In this document: positions 16,422 through 25,919 of the stretch, piece after piece | Layout: every line of letters starts with the position of its first letter | Position numbering within the stretch: position 1 is the stretch's first letter | Origin: an uncultured Ignavibacteriota bacterium | GTDB lineage: Bacteria; Bacteroidota; Ignavibacteria; UBA10030; UBA8401 | Direction: 5' to 3' | DNA length: 38,616 nt | Assembly: GCA_903958625.1 (NCBI GenBank) | Contig: CAJBTU010000078.1 | Coordinates: 1 to 38,616, forward strand | Notes under the pieces: model-generated | The model's database searches: none | Told to the model about the DNA's origin: nothing | Seen by the model: the letters and a program-made list of their open reading frames with translations, nothing else | Made by a program: the position numbers and the translations under genes

Positions 16422-18503
16422 GTGAATATCAATTTGAAAGAGCATGTTTGTGCAACGATGGTGAAGCTAATGGTAGCCGTGATGTTTGCGTCTTCTTCAC
16501 TGTTTGCGCAAAGCGTCAATCCTGAAAGATTGACGCGTACAAAATATTGGGTCAAGACGGCACCGAATGGCGCTCTGGACAGAGAAACAACGATTGGAAA
16601 TAATCAGTGGCTCTCTCTTTATCCCGGCGATTACAATGCGCAGGGTGAATCAGCAGGTGGCTGGGATGCGAATGTGATCTATAACGGAGCGATGGTGGCC
16701 GGACAACCTGTTGGCTGGTATTACAGAAGCGTGCAATATAACAGCCCCAATGTGTATGCCATTTCCCAAACAGCGGTCACACAAAACTATAATCTCGTCA
16801 ATCCCCTGCGCGCAGAAGAATATCTCACCGGAGATATCGGTTCGTATCAGTTCGACGGAGCGGGGAAGAGGCATATGAAGTATACGCTCTCCGGTATAGT
16901 ACGGGTGTGGAGCCAGCCGAAGTACGATGACTTTGTGATCATGGAATGCACGCTTACCAATACCGATGATACCACGTTCAACGATTTTTATTACGCACGG
17001 CTCGTCACTCCGAACGGCCCGTACCGGCCTTCGTCCGTTTCTGTTGGATGGGACAAGGAGTATGAATGGGATACGGTGATGGGAGATACTCTTGGATATA
17101 TTTTTTATGATGGAACATCGCTTCCTCCAACAACAACTGCTCCCGTCTATTCCATTCCTCCCGGTGATTCAACGGGCAATGCCGGTGATCCCGGGAATAT
17201 CGGCGTGCAGGGGTCCAGAAATTACAAACTCTATTCACCGTACGTGTATGCCTATACTTTTTTCATCGATTCGCTTCCGAAAAATAAATTCGGCGAGAAA
17301 AAAATATGGCGTAAAATTGTGTCGACAGACAGCAGGGCAGCTGCATTGGAACTTTTGCCTCCGCGCTACGACGACGGGCTGGGTCAATACAGTACGCTGG
17401 TGAACTTTATTACCACCAATGAACAACCGAAGACAAGCTGGAAAAACGGCGCCGATTCGGGAATCGTCGGTGCAGGCAGCAAATGGGAAAGAAATCCGCG
17501 GTATCTCTATGCGATCGGTCCGTTTGATATTAAAAAGGGTGAATCGATCCATTGGTATGAGATCTTTGCGGCCGGACAAATGGACCGCAATATTTCTATG
17601 AAAGGCGGATATGAAGCCACACGGCGGTTTAAATCCGAAGGTATCACAAATCTTAAAGAGAATTTTCGTGCGGCAAAAAGTTTGATCCGGGGGAAATTTG
17701 CGCTGCCGTTCGGAACAGTTCCTCCTCCGACACCGGCCGATGCACCGCGTATCGGAAATACCAATGAACTCAAAGTCATTCCTTATGCGATCAATGTAAA
17801 CAACCAAAGAGTGCAGGGAGTTCAGGTTTCATGGATGGGAGTTCACAAAGGATATAAAGATCCGCAGACAAAACAAGCGGATTTTGCCGCATACAAAATT
17901 TATAAATCGACCAATTCCATCGAAGGTCCGTGGGAGATGATCGATTCGATCCATGTTTCGCGTTTTGATTCGCTGAAAACCTCGGTCGACAGTTCGTATG
18001 TCGTCATCGATTCGGTATCGAGTACGGGTGCGTTTCCGTTCGTTAAATATTTCATTAAAGCGGAACCCAATGTGCCGTACCGGTACTGTGTAACGAGCAT
18101 CGACAAGACGGGCAATGAAAGCGGAATGACCGGATATTGTTTCTACCCGGTATCGGCAGAACCTCCGCCGACCAATCAACAAAAACAGATTCTTGTCGTC
18201 CCGAATCCGTTCCGGCAGGTGAGCGGTTTTGCCGAAAGCGCAGAGTATAAACGAATTGCCTTTGTGAATATTCCGGCACTCTGCACGATAAGAATCTATA
18301 CACTTGCATTGGACCTTGTAAAAACTCTGGAGCATACGAGCGGCGGTGGAATTGAAACATGGGGTTCTCAATCCGGAAAAGATTATATGCTCACCGATTT
18401 TGCCCAAAATGTTCAGCCCGGCATCTACATCTTTCATGTGGAGTCGCACGTTCCCGGACACGAAGGGGAAACATCGGTTGGTAAAATAGCGATCATTAAA
18501 TAG
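16422..18503 (+). CDS. Secreted protein of unknown function, partner of the TonB receptor
   Basis: 693 aa. The GTG at 16422 has GAGG nine bases upstream; an ATG at 16458 is an alternative and yields a compact signal peptide (MVKLMVAVMFASSSLFAQS). The first ~430 residues resemble beta-rich surface proteins of FCB bacteria (WVKTAPNGALDRETTIGNNQW, DDFVIMECTLTNTDDTTF, KGESIHWYEIFAAGQ). A fibronectin-III-like stretch follows (~450-590), then a C-terminal sorting-like domain starting VVPNPFRQVSG and ending VGKIAIIK. This differs from the NYPNPFNP form. The position directly after the TonB receptor is where SusD would sit in Bacteroides, but I see no SusD helices. A surface glycan-binding role is inferred from position. 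Confidence 0.65.
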   Translation: MNINLKEHVCATMVKLMVAVMFASSSLFAQSVNPERLTRTKYWVKTAPNGALDRETTIGNNQWLSLYPGDYNAQGESAGGWDANVIYNGAMVAGQPVGWYYRSVQYNSPNVYAISQTAVTQNYNLVNPLRAEEYLTGDIGSYQFDGAGKRHMKYTLSGIVRVWSQPKYDDFVIMECTLTNTDDTTFNDFYYARLVTPNGPYRPSSVSVGWDKEYEWDTVMGDTLGYIFYDGTSLPPTTTAPVYSIPPGDSTGNAGDPGNIGVQGSRNYKLYSPYVYAYTFFIDSLPKNKFGEKKIWRKIVSTDSRAAALELLPPRYDDGLGQYSTLVNFITTNEQPKTSWKNGADSGIVGAGSKWERNPRYLYAIGPFDIKKGESIHWYEIFAAGQMDRNISMKGGYEATRRFKSEGITNLKENFRAAKSLIRGKFALPFGTVPPPTPADAPRIGNTNELKVIPYAINVNNQRVQGVQVSWMGVHKGYKDPQTKQADFAAYKIYKSTNSIEGPWEMIDSIHVSRFDSLKTSVDSSYVVIDSVSSTGAFPFVKYFIKAEPNVPYRYCVTSIDKTGNESGMTGYCFYPVSAEPPPTNQQKQILVVPNPFRQVSGFAESAEYKRIAFVNIPALCTIRIYTLALDLVKTLEHTSGGGIETWGSQSGKDYMLTDFAQNVQPGIYIFHVESHVPGHEGETSVGKIAIIK

Positions 18504-18537
18504 CGGTCATTCACAGATGCTAATACAAAAATCGGAC

Positions 18538-19596
18538 ATGATAAATCGAATGAACAGAATTTTCACCTTCATCATCGCGGTGGTGCTGTTATCCGTTCAG
18601 GCCAAAAGCCAGGTTGGGAATAATACGGTGGGATGGGGAGTGGAACCACTGGAGATCAGCAGAGTTGCCGCTGCGGGATGGCAGTTTTTGAAATTACCGA
18701 CTGACGCACGCAGCGCGGCGCTTGGAGGAATAAAGTCGGCGATAGGGCACGGCAACGCAAACTCGGCGTTCAATAATCCTGCTTCGGCTTCGGATATCTC
18801 CGGTTCGGATATTCAACTCTCTGCAATGAACTGGGTAGCCGATATTCAATATAACAGCATCTCCTACGTGCAGAATGTTGAAACATGGGGAACATTTGGC
18901 ATCAACTGTATATATCTGAATTATGGCGATATGGTCCGCACTAAAGTTGCGCAGGGTTTTGATGCATTGGGGAATGATATCGGTATAGTGCCGATCACGG
19001 AAGGTTTGCCAACATTTACCGCACATGATCTGGCTGCGGGGATTTTATATTCGCGCCGGATCACCGAGTTCCTTCAAGTTGGAGGAAGTCTGAAATATAC
19101 GGAACAGCAGATCGATGATGCGAAGATGGGAAGCTGGGCACTGGACATCGGAACGATGTACTGGACCGGAATAGGAAGTTTGCGTATCTCGATGCTTGGG
19201 AAAAACTTCGGGCCGGACGGCGAATTTTTAACATACGAAGGAAGGATCGCGCAGGCGCCGGCAATGGTCAAAATGCCGATGATTTTTATCCTTGGCGCTG
19301 CATACGATATTCTTCAGCCGAACAACGACAGCCGGCAACGATTGACACTTGCCGCCGAGTATGTGAAACCCAACGACGGTCCTGATAAGGTCAATGTCGG
19401 TTTTGAATATTTCATGTTTTCCAATATCTATTTCCGCGGCGGATACCGGTTCAACTACGATGAGGAAAGCTATACGTTCGGGTTCGGCGTTGAATATTCG
19501 GTGGACGATGACGTAAAAATTAAAATGGATTATGCGTATGCCAATGTCGGCAGGTTCAAGTATGTGAATATGCTGACATTCGGATTTGGATTTTAA
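18538..19596 (+). CDS. PorV/PorQ-family outer-membrane beta-barrel
   Basis: The track ORF starts at 18517, but ATG 18538 or 18550 gives a normal signal peptide (MNRIFTFIIAVVLLSVQAKSQ); no SD separates them. The mature protein (~335 aa) opens with the family signature FLKLPTDARSAALGGIKSAIG, then NANSAFNNPASAS. Repeated amphipathic strands follow, closing with VNMLTFGFGF. PorV is the outer-membrane shuttle of the type IX system that receives secreted cargo with C-terminal sorting domains. This copy sits directly after the TonB receptor and its partner and before a sorted protein, so it may be a locus-specific shuttle. Family membership is strong; the dedicated role is inferred. Confidence 0.85.
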   Translation: MINRMNRIFTFIIAVVLLSVQAKSQVGNNTVGWGVEPLEISRVAAAGWQFLKLPTDARSAALGGIKSAIGHGNANSAFNNPASASDISGSDIQLSAMNWVADIQYNSISYVQNVETWGTFGINCIYLNYGDMVRTKVAQGFDALGNDIGIVPITEGLPTFTAHDLAAGILYSRRITEFLQVGGSLKYTEQQIDDAKMGSWALDIGTMYWTGIGSLRISMLGKNFGPDGEFLTYEGRIAQAPAMVKMPMIFILGAAYDILQPNNDSRQRLTLAAEYVKPNDGPDKVNVGFEYFMFSNIYFRGGYRFNYDEESYTFGFGVEYSVDDDVKIKMDYAYANVGRFKYVNMLTFGFGF

Positions 19597-19643
19597 TATC
19601 AATTTTTAATCGAAATGAACATTTATTCAATAAGGAGGTAATC

Positions 19644-22600
19644 ATGAAGAGTTATTTTCAGAGCATTCTTTTTGTTCTCATTTTTTCTTTCTCCGCACCA
19701 TTACTGCATGGGCAGATAATGATACAGGAAGATTTCAATTATACTGCGGGTACCGATCTTGTCACCAACGGATGGTCGAAAGCAGCACTCGTTTGGAATC
19801 CGGTCACCGTCGTATCACCCGGCCTTACGTACCAGGGATATATCGGTGCAGGCGTAGGGAACGCGGCATTGTTAATGGACTATACCGAACGGTATTCAAA
19901 ATCCATTACGGTCCCAACAGCCGGAGATCTTTATGCAGCATTTATGGTCAGGGTTGACACTGCAACTTCCTCGGGCGGTTACGTTGTCTGTTTTTATTCA
20001 AACAATGCGGCACGCGGCAGATTTTGGATCAAAAATGACGGATCCGGGAATTTGAAATTCGGTTTAAGCGGAAAAAGTGCATCGGCTCCCGTTACGTATG
20101 AAGCAACAAATTATCTTTTCAAAACAACATATCTGGTGGTGTTAAAATATTCGATCGTTGTAGGAACAACGAACGATTTATATTCGCTGATCGTCAATCC
20201 ATTGCCCGGGAAAGCGGAGCCGGTTGCAAATATTTTGCCGTTTACCGATACTGGAAGTGATCTTGGGGCAAATACTTCCGGTGCAAGTCTTTCCATTCAA
20301 GGACGGGACAGCCTGGGAACGGGTGCCGTGTTTGTTGTAGATGGAATACGCGTTGGAACTGCCTGGACTTCGGTCGTTCCGCCGCCGCCGTTCTATTATA
20401 AAGGAACCGGCGCTGTTGATGATCCGAATAGTTGGGGTGACAACACCAACGGGTCGGGGAACCATCCGGTTGATTTTGGCGTGGACAACCAGTTATATCT
20501 ATTAACGAATACAACATCAGTAACTCTTTCGTCACCCTGGGTGGTATCGGGTGCTGGTTCAAAAGTTATTGTTGCCGGCGGAACTGCGCTGACCGTTGCA
20601 ACGGGCGGAGTTCTTTCTGCCACCATAGATGTAGCATCCGGCGGAGTGCTCAATTTAACCAGCGCCGATTTCCTTCCGGTATTCGGTACGAACGGCGGCA
20701 CAGTAAACTTCGATAATGCTGCCGGTATCACTCTTACCCAGGATGTGGTTCTGCCAACCAGTTCCGGTTATTATGTACTGGCAAATGGAAACCTTAATGT
20801 TGGTACATATAAACTTTCTGTCAAAGGAAGACTGCGAACCAATAATTTTAAAGTCCTTGGCAGCGGAACTTTTGCATTGGATTCCGCAGGCACCTTAGCG
20901 GTCTCTTCACCCGATGGAATCGTTGCCAGCGGATCAACCGGTGATATACAAACAACGGGCAGATCATTCTCCCGGTACGCAAACTATATCTACTCCGGTA
21001 CAGCCAATCAAACGACGGGCAATGCAATTCCGGATACCGTTGCAAACATAACAGTAGCAATGAACAATCGTAATTTGACAACAACACTGTCCAAACCGAT
21101 TGTTGTTACCGGTAACCTTACAATGACAAGCGGAAAATATAAATTAGGGAATTTTAATCTTGTCTTCTCCAATCCGAGCGGACAATCAGATACATCGTAC
21201 GTTATCACCGACGGTACCGGTGCTTTGATCAGAACAACGGCGAACACAGGACGAAAAACGATGCCGATCGGCTCGGCTCTTGAATATCGCCCGGCAGTAT
21301 TCATTTTTGAATCAACACCGACCGGTATGCGCAATATCGCATTCCGTTACATTACCGGAGATACGGGGTCGGTCGGCTTTCCCGTGAATATCTTTTATCG
21401 TTACAAAGGGGGATATTGGAATGTTGCAAGCGACAGCGCAAGTAATCCAGTTTACCGGTTAGATATAATTTCGCCGAATGGATTTGCCGATCCGTCCACA
21501 CGGAGGATCATCTATCGCGCAAGCAATACGGTGAAGTGGGATACTATAGCGAACGTACTCAATACATTTTATGCGGATACGGTGACGCAGGGGGGCATCG
21601 ATAAGTTTGGTCAGTTTGCCATCGGAATCGGAACTCCTCAATCGCCGACAACGGGAAAACGGTATGAAAGCGAAGTATTCACTTCATTCCAAATTCAGTC
21701 TGCGATTCCGTATGGTACGGATGTCAAACAAACGCTGGATCTTTATACCGGCACAAGCGACAGCCGCACAGATCGTCCGCTGGTAGTGTTTATTCCCGGC
21801 GGCGGATTTAAAGCGGTGAATGCGCCCGGCGGATTCAGTAATATTCTCGGCGGCGGGTTGGCAAAACGTGGATATGTTGTCGCGAACATCAATTACTATC
21901 GCACGGCTTCCAGTCAGCCCACGGATTCTTCCTCATTCGAAATAATGCTAAAAGCACAGCAGGATGTAAAAGCGGCGATACGGTTCCTGAGAAAAAATGG
22001 AACATCGTACGGTATTGATACGTCGCAAATTTTTCTTACCGGCAGTTCTGCCGGTTCCATTACCGCTCTCCATATAGCATATCTGGATTCTGCAGAAGTG
22101 CCGGGCAAGTATGTCAACTGGAGCAACATTGGAGGTACCTTTGACGGACCGGATCGCGGAACACCCGGAATTTCCACACGCGTTTCCGGAGTCATCTCGA
22201 ACTGGGGAGCGATTGGTGATACTGCCTGGATGAAGAACAGCAAAGTGCCGGTGTATTGTGTTCACGGCCTGGCAGATTCGACCGTGTTTTATGATTCCAT
22301 TCCTGCCGATGGTCCATTCCGGTATTCCAGCAAATATATTTACGCGACTACTCAGAGACTGGGTATCACCAGCGGATTAAAAACGTTTGTTAACACTGGT
22401 CATACGCTGGATAATGATGCGGCCAAACAGGACGACGCCTATAAATCTTCAAGCACCTGGCTTTTGACGCTTCTCAAACCCAGTACGCTTGGTGTTCAGA
22501 ATGAACAAAGGATAGTTCCGACGTCGATCAGTCTGCTGAACAATTATCCGAATCCGTTCAATCCTTCAACAACAATACGGTATCAGCTTCCATCGATGAT

Positions 22601-22784
22601 GCACATAAGAGTCAGCGTATATAATATCATCGGACAAGAAGTCGCAACATTAGTGAATGAAATAAAGGATGCAGGAGAATATTCTGTTACGTTTGATGCA
22701 TCGAGACTTGCTTCGGGTTTGTATCTGTATCAACTGAAAGCCGGTTCGTTCGTTCAAACAAAGAAAATGTTGCTTCTAAAGTAA
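19644..22784 (+). CDS. Type IX-sorted fusion of surface modules and an alpha/beta-hydrolase esterase
   Basis: 1046 aa with strong SD (AAGGAGGT) and signal peptide ending LLHGQ. Residues ~27-240 are a jelly-roll-like module (QEDFNYTAG to VDGIRVGTAW), similar to one in the protein at 4479. Residues ~250-660 are Gly/Thr-rich beta repeats of autotransporter-like character. Residues ~670-955 are an esterase domain with nucleophile Ser802 (GSSAG), Asp878 (HGLADST) and His920 (TGHTLDND). Its oxyanion motif reads PGGGF instead of the usual HGGGF. A sorting domain begins near 966 (NNYPNPFNPST) and ends KKMLLLK. The esterase domain is paralogous to 8078-8983. It probably deacylates a polysaccharide at the cell surface. 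Confidence 0.8.
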   Translation: MKSYFQSILFVLIFSFSAPLLHGQIMIQEDFNYTAGTDLVTNGWSKAALVWNPVTVVSPGLTYQGYIGAGVGNAALLMDYTERYSKSITVPTAGDLYAAFMVRVDTATSSGGYVVCFYSNNAARGRFWIKNDGSGNLKFGLSGKSASAPVTYEATNYLFKTTYLVVLKYSIVVGTTNDLYSLIVNPLPGKAEPVANILPFTDTGSDLGANTSGASLSIQGRDSLGTGAVFVVDGIRVGTAWTSVVPPPPFYYKGTGAVDDPNSWGDNTNGSGNHPVDFGVDNQLYLLTNTTSVTLSSPWVVSGAGSKVIVAGGTALTVATGGVLSATIDVASGGVLNLTSADFLPVFGTNGGTVNFDNAAGITLTQDVVLPTSSGYYVLANGNLNVGTYKLSVKGRLRTNNFKVLGSGTFALDSAGTLAVSSPDGIVASGSTGDIQTTGRSFSRYANYIYSGTANQTTGNAIPDTVANITVAMNNRNLTTTLSKPIVVTGNLTMTSGKYKLGNFNLVFSNPSGQSDTSYVITDGTGALIRTTANTGRKTMPIGSALEYRPAVFIFESTPTGMRNIAFRYITGDTGSVGFPVNIFYRYKGGYWNVASDSASNPVYRLDIISPNGFADPSTRRIIYRASNTVKWDTIANVLNTFYADTVTQGGIDKFGQFAIGIGTPQSPTTGKRYESEVFTSFQIQSAIPYGTDVKQTLDLYTGTSDSRTDRPLVVFIPGGGFKAVNAPGGFSNILGGGLAKRGYVVANINYYRTASSQPTDSSSFEIMLKAQQDVKAAIRFLRKNGTSYGIDTSQIFLTGSSAGSITALHIAYLDSAEVPGKYVNWSNIGGTFDGPDRGTPGISTRVSGVISNWGAIGDTAWMKNSKVPVYCVHGLADSTVFYDSIPADGPFRYSSKYIYATTQRLGITSGLKTFVNTGHTLDNDAAKQDDAYKSSSTWLLTLLKPSTLGVQNEQRIVPTSISLLNNYPNPFNPSTTIRYQLPSMMHIRVSVYNIIGQEVATLVNEIKDAGEYSVTFDASRLASGLYLYQLKAGSFVQTKKMLLLK

Positions 22785-22802
22785 GATCTTCACAAAATAC
22801 AG

Positions 22803-22840
22803 GAGCCATCAAAGAGATTTTGGTGGCTCTTGTCCTTTTT
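22803..22840 (+). terminator. Rho-independent terminator after the esterase fusion
   Basis: GAGCCATCAAA pairs with TTTGGTGGCTC (one T-G pair) around a 5-nt loop, followed shortly by TTTTT. It would end the TonB receptor-to-esterase transcript before the next gene at 22871. Confidence 0.8.
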
Positions 22841-22870
22841 ATCGCTTGCCAATAGAAAACATCCTCGATC

Positions 22871-24697
22871 ATGAAATATTTTCGCATCATAGTATTTGTT
22901 CTTACTGCGCTCATCCAAACAGCGGGATCCCAATCGATCACGTATTATGTGGATGCTGCCGGCGGTAATGATGCAAATACCGGAAAATCTCCGGCTGTTC
23001 CATGGAAGAACATTACGAAAATAAACGCAATAACATTTCAACCCGGCGACAGCATCCTGCTCAAATCAGGATCTGTGTGGAGCGGACAATTGCTGCTTCA
23101 AGGGTCGGGTAAGAAAGAGAAACCGGTAATTGTTGACGCATACGGCGGCACGCAAAAACCGAGAATAGACGGCAATGGAATTATAGGTTCGGCAGCATTA
23201 CATCTCAACAACGGTAAATTCTGGGAGATCAATAATCTTGAAATAACCAACGACTCGCCCACAGCTGCCGATCGCCGGGGAGTTCTGATCAGCGCATCCG
23301 ATTTTGGCCTGGTTGAGCATATCTATCTCCGGAATCTGAATATCCATGACGTGAAAGGAATTGTTGGAGGCGACGATGCATCCAAACGGACAGCCGGTAT
23401 CGGGATCGAGACAACAACCGACAGAATCCTGGCGACACGATTTGATGATATTTTGATCGAAGGATGTACGATCTGGAATATTGATAATACGGGGATATAC
23501 ACGGACAATCTCATCTTTCGGAACACACCGGGATCTGCGGATTGGACCAAACGACGTTTCACGAATTTCATCATACGCAAGAACACCATTCATCATATCG
23601 CAAAAAATGCGATGATCATACGGCTTTTTGACGGCGGACTTGTAGAAAACAATGTGTGTTACGAGACAGCATTAAAAACTACCGGCAATACAATGTTCAC
23701 CGCTTCCTGCAATGGTACGGTGTTTCAGTACAACGAAGGATATTTTAACCGGGCATCACTGCAAGGTGGGGATTTCGGAGATGGCAGTATGTATGATGCG
23801 GATCTTAAAAGTTCGAACATTATTTTCCAATACAGCTACAGTCATGATAACAGCCACGGATTATTTTGGAGCTGCACCACCCAGCCGGATTCAGGGATCG
23901 TCTGCCGGTACAATGTCAGTCAGAATGACAAAGGGATCATTTTCTGCATCAATTATCCGGTGACATCGGTTCAGATCTATAACAATACAGTCTATATCGG
24001 CCAGGGACTTTCATCGAAGATCATTTCGGAACGGAATGTGAACACAGGAACACGAAACTATAGTTTTAAAAACAATATCATTTATAATCTCAGCGCGAAT
24101 TCAGTCTATGATTTTAGAACGACAGGATACACGCGCGATATTAATTATAATACATTGTACGGATTTCATCCTTCGAACGAACCGGCCGATTCCAATAAAC
24201 TCACCAACGATCCGAATTTTTTTAATCCAGGGTCGGCGGGCACTGGGATCTCAACAATATTAGGATACATGCTGCAGGCAAATTCATCCGCCATTAATAG
24301 CGGAATAATGTTTCCGAACCATCCGGTGAGGGATATTGCCGGCAACAGCGTTCCGGTGGATGGAAGCGTGGACCGGGGAGCTTTCGAGTTCCAGGGTCCC
24401 GTCGGTATTCTTCAAGACCATGATTCTGCGCCGCTTCAGTATGAATTGAATCAAAACTTCCCGAATCCGTTCAACCCTTCCACACGAATAACCTATTCTA
24501 TCCCTTCCTTGCAAAAAGTTGTGCTCGAAGTTTTTAATATGCTGGGAATGAAGATTGAAACACTGGTAAACGACGTCATTCCGGCAGGAGTCCATTCGGT
24601 TGCGTTTAATGCTCTACATCTACCGAGTGGAGTTTACCTGTATCGCTTGCGCGCCGGCACGTATGAGTGCGTAAAGCGCATGGCATTTGTGAAGTAG
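22871..24697 (+). CDS. Secreted right-handed parallel beta-helix protein (pectate-lyase-like fold), type IX sorted
   Basis: 608 aa, signal peptide ending AGSQS. The opening TYYVDAAGGNDANTGKSPAVPW is typical of the DUF1565/PL9-type N-terminus. Residues ~50-490 are parallel beta-helix coils (IDGNGIIGSAALHLNNGKFWEINNLEI, FIIRKNTIHHIAKNAMIIR, VQIYNNTVYIG) and VDGSVDRGAFEF closes the helix. A sorting domain starts near 525 (NFPNPFNPSTRITYS) and ends CVKRMAFVK. Such proteins are polysaccharide lyases or hydrolases acting on uronic-acid polymers, which would feed the uronate operon downstream. I cannot point to a proven catalytic Lys or Asp set, so lyase activity is inferred from fold and neighbourhood. 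Confidence 0.75.
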   Translation: MKYFRIIVFVLTALIQTAGSQSITYYVDAAGGNDANTGKSPAVPWKNITKINAITFQPGDSILLKSGSVWSGQLLLQGSGKKEKPVIVDAYGGTQKPRIDGNGIIGSAALHLNNGKFWEINNLEITNDSPTAADRRGVLISASDFGLVEHIYLRNLNIHDVKGIVGGDDASKRTAGIGIETTTDRILATRFDDILIEGCTIWNIDNTGIYTDNLIFRNTPGSADWTKRRFTNFIIRKNTIHHIAKNAMIIRLFDGGLVENNVCYETALKTTGNTMFTASCNGTVFQYNEGYFNRASLQGGDFGDGSMYDADLKSSNIIFQYSYSHDNSHGLFWSCTTQPDSGIVCRYNVSQNDKGIIFCINYPVTSVQIYNNTVYIGQGLSSKIISERNVNTGTRNYSFKNNIIYNLSANSVYDFRTTGYTRDINYNTLYGFHPSNEPADSNKLTNDPNFFNPGSAGTGISTILGYMLQANSSAINSGIMFPNHPVRDIAGNSVPVDGSVDRGAFEFQGPVGILQDHDSAPLQYELNQNFPNPFNPSTRITYSIPSLQKVVLEVFNMLGMKIETLVNDVIPAGVHSVAFNALHLPSGVYLYRLRAGTYECVKRMAFVK

Positions 24698-24915
24698 AAA
24701 ACGATTTGGAACAGCCGGCAAATCTCATTGCTGCACCACTGTTTTTGCATGAAAAAGAACCCGGTGGTTTGACGGAAAGGGTCGTTTAAGGGAAAAGTTA
24801 TACGTGGTTTATTCCCCATAAAATTCGACAGGACCAATCAGTTAAGTTCATTTCTTGTAATTCTGGAGTGTATTGCCAGTAATATACTGTTTAATACTGA
24901 AATCTCCGGTGAAGG

Positions 24916-24946
24916 TTTGCGTTATTATATTACGAAATTAAGTTTT
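24916..24946 (+). promoter_or_regulatory. Bacteroidota-type promoter of the uronate operon
   Basis: TTTG (24916-24919), a 19-nt gap and TAAGTTTT (24939-24946) match the TTTG / TAnnTTTG consensus at all but the last position. It ends 23 bases before the start codon of the SDR gene. The palindrome TGTTAATTAACA seen at the other two promoters is absent; only a loose AGTTAAGTTC...CTTGTA stretch near 24840 recalls it. Confidence 0.5.
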
Positions 24947-24969
24947 TCTCACTAAGAACAGGTCATAAA

Positions 24970-25815
24970 ATGAAATATTCAATGGAAGGTCTTAAAGGAA
25001 AAGTCTGTGTCATCACCGGCGGCGGCGGAGTAATCGGAACATCGTTAGCGATCGGGTTGGGTGAGGCAGGAGCAGTGATTGCTATTGTTGATTTTGTGAA
25101 AGAAAAAGCAGACGAAGTGGCAAGGATCGTTGCCGAAAAAACCGGCGTTGCTACGATTGGAGTGTTCGGCAATGTTCTGGATAAAGGAACGCTGATCGAA
25201 GCGAAGAAACTGATCAATGAACGGCTTGGCAAAATCGACATACTTGTGAATGGTGCAGGGGGAAATGCGCCGACAGCAACCACGCAGGTCGAATTCATGA
25301 CCAAAGATACTTTGGGAGATCTTTCCAAAGGATTTTTCGGACTTGATATCGAAGGATTCCGGAAAGTTTTCGATCTGAATTTTTTAGGAACGGTACTGCC
25401 GACGATGGTCTTTGCCGAAGACATGGCGGGACGGGGCGGAAACATCATCAATATTTCTTCCATGAATTCTTTCCGTCCGTTGACAAAAATTCCGGCGTAT
25501 TCGGCCGCAAAAGCAAGCATCAACAATTTAACGGAATGGCTTGCCGTTCATTTTGCAAAACTTGATATCCGCGTGAACGCGATCGCTCCGGGATTTTTCC
25601 TTACCGATCAAAATCGATTTTTATTGACCGATAAAGAAACAGGCAAACTCACTGCCCGGGGGAACAAGATCATCGACAATACGCCGATGGGAAGATTCGG
25701 CGAACCGGACGAATTGATCGGTACACTTTTATATCTCACGTCGGATCTTTCCAAGTTCGTCACCGGCGTGGTCATTCCTGTTGACGGCGGTTTTAACGTT
25801 TACGCTGGAGTATAA
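24970..25815 (+). CDS. uxuB: SDR-type D-mannonate (fructuronate) oxidoreductase
   Basis: 281 aa, cytosolic. Rossmann nucleotide-binding motif TGGGGVIGTSLA (residues 17-28), NGAGG (94-98), catalytic Ser in NISSMNS (163-164) and YxxxK as Tyr177/Lys181 (YSAAKAS). The late helix APGFFLTDQNRFLLTD and the C-terminus GGFNVYAGV are characteristic of the SDR fructuronate reductases (Bacillus YjmF/UxuB type) that interconvert D-fructuronate and D-mannonate with NAD(P)H. This SDR type is unrelated to the E. coli UxuB family. It is first in the uronate operon and fits UxaC encoded downstream. Tagaturonate reduction cannot be excluded. Confidence 0.85.
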   Translation: MKYSMEGLKGKVCVITGGGGVIGTSLAIGLGEAGAVIAIVDFVKEKADEVARIVAEKTGVATIGVFGNVLDKGTLIEAKKLINERLGKIDILVNGAGGNAPTATTQVEFMTKDTLGDLSKGFFGLDIEGFRKVFDLNFLGTVLPTMVFAEDMAGRGGNIINISSMNSFRPLTKIPAYSAAKASINNLTEWLAVHFAKLDIRVNAIAPGFFLTDQNRFLLTDKETGKLTARGNKIIDNTPMGRFGEPDELIGTLLYLTSDLSKFVTGVVIPVDGGFNVYAGV

Positions 25816-25919
25816 GGAACGTGTAACATGATGTTCCCTTTATTGTGCGGGCCAAGAACCGGCGGCACTAGTAAAACAGAAAAAATATTTTCTATAAATA
25901 TTATTTAAAGGAGCTAACA

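Noticed and set aside
17235-18461. Long minus-strand ORFs (190 and 210 aa) inside the TonB partner gene
   Set aside because: They are antisense to a coherent secreted protein, are basic and Arg/Cys-rich and lack any domain or ribosome site.
16422-18503. SusD-like lipoprotein, expected after a TonB receptor
   Set aside because: There is no lipobox Cys after the signal peptide and no helical TPR-like SusD pattern; the protein is beta-rich with a sorting-like C-terminus.
24840-24870. Third copy of the 37-nt regulatory block
   Set aside because: Only fragments (GTTAAGTTC, CTTGTA) match and the palindrome is incomplete; this could be chance in AT-rich DNA.
24698-24969. Riboswitch or long leader RNA before the uronate operon
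   Set aside because: The promoter lies only 23 bases before the start codon, leaving no room for an aptamer; the rest of the gap holds only weak pairings.
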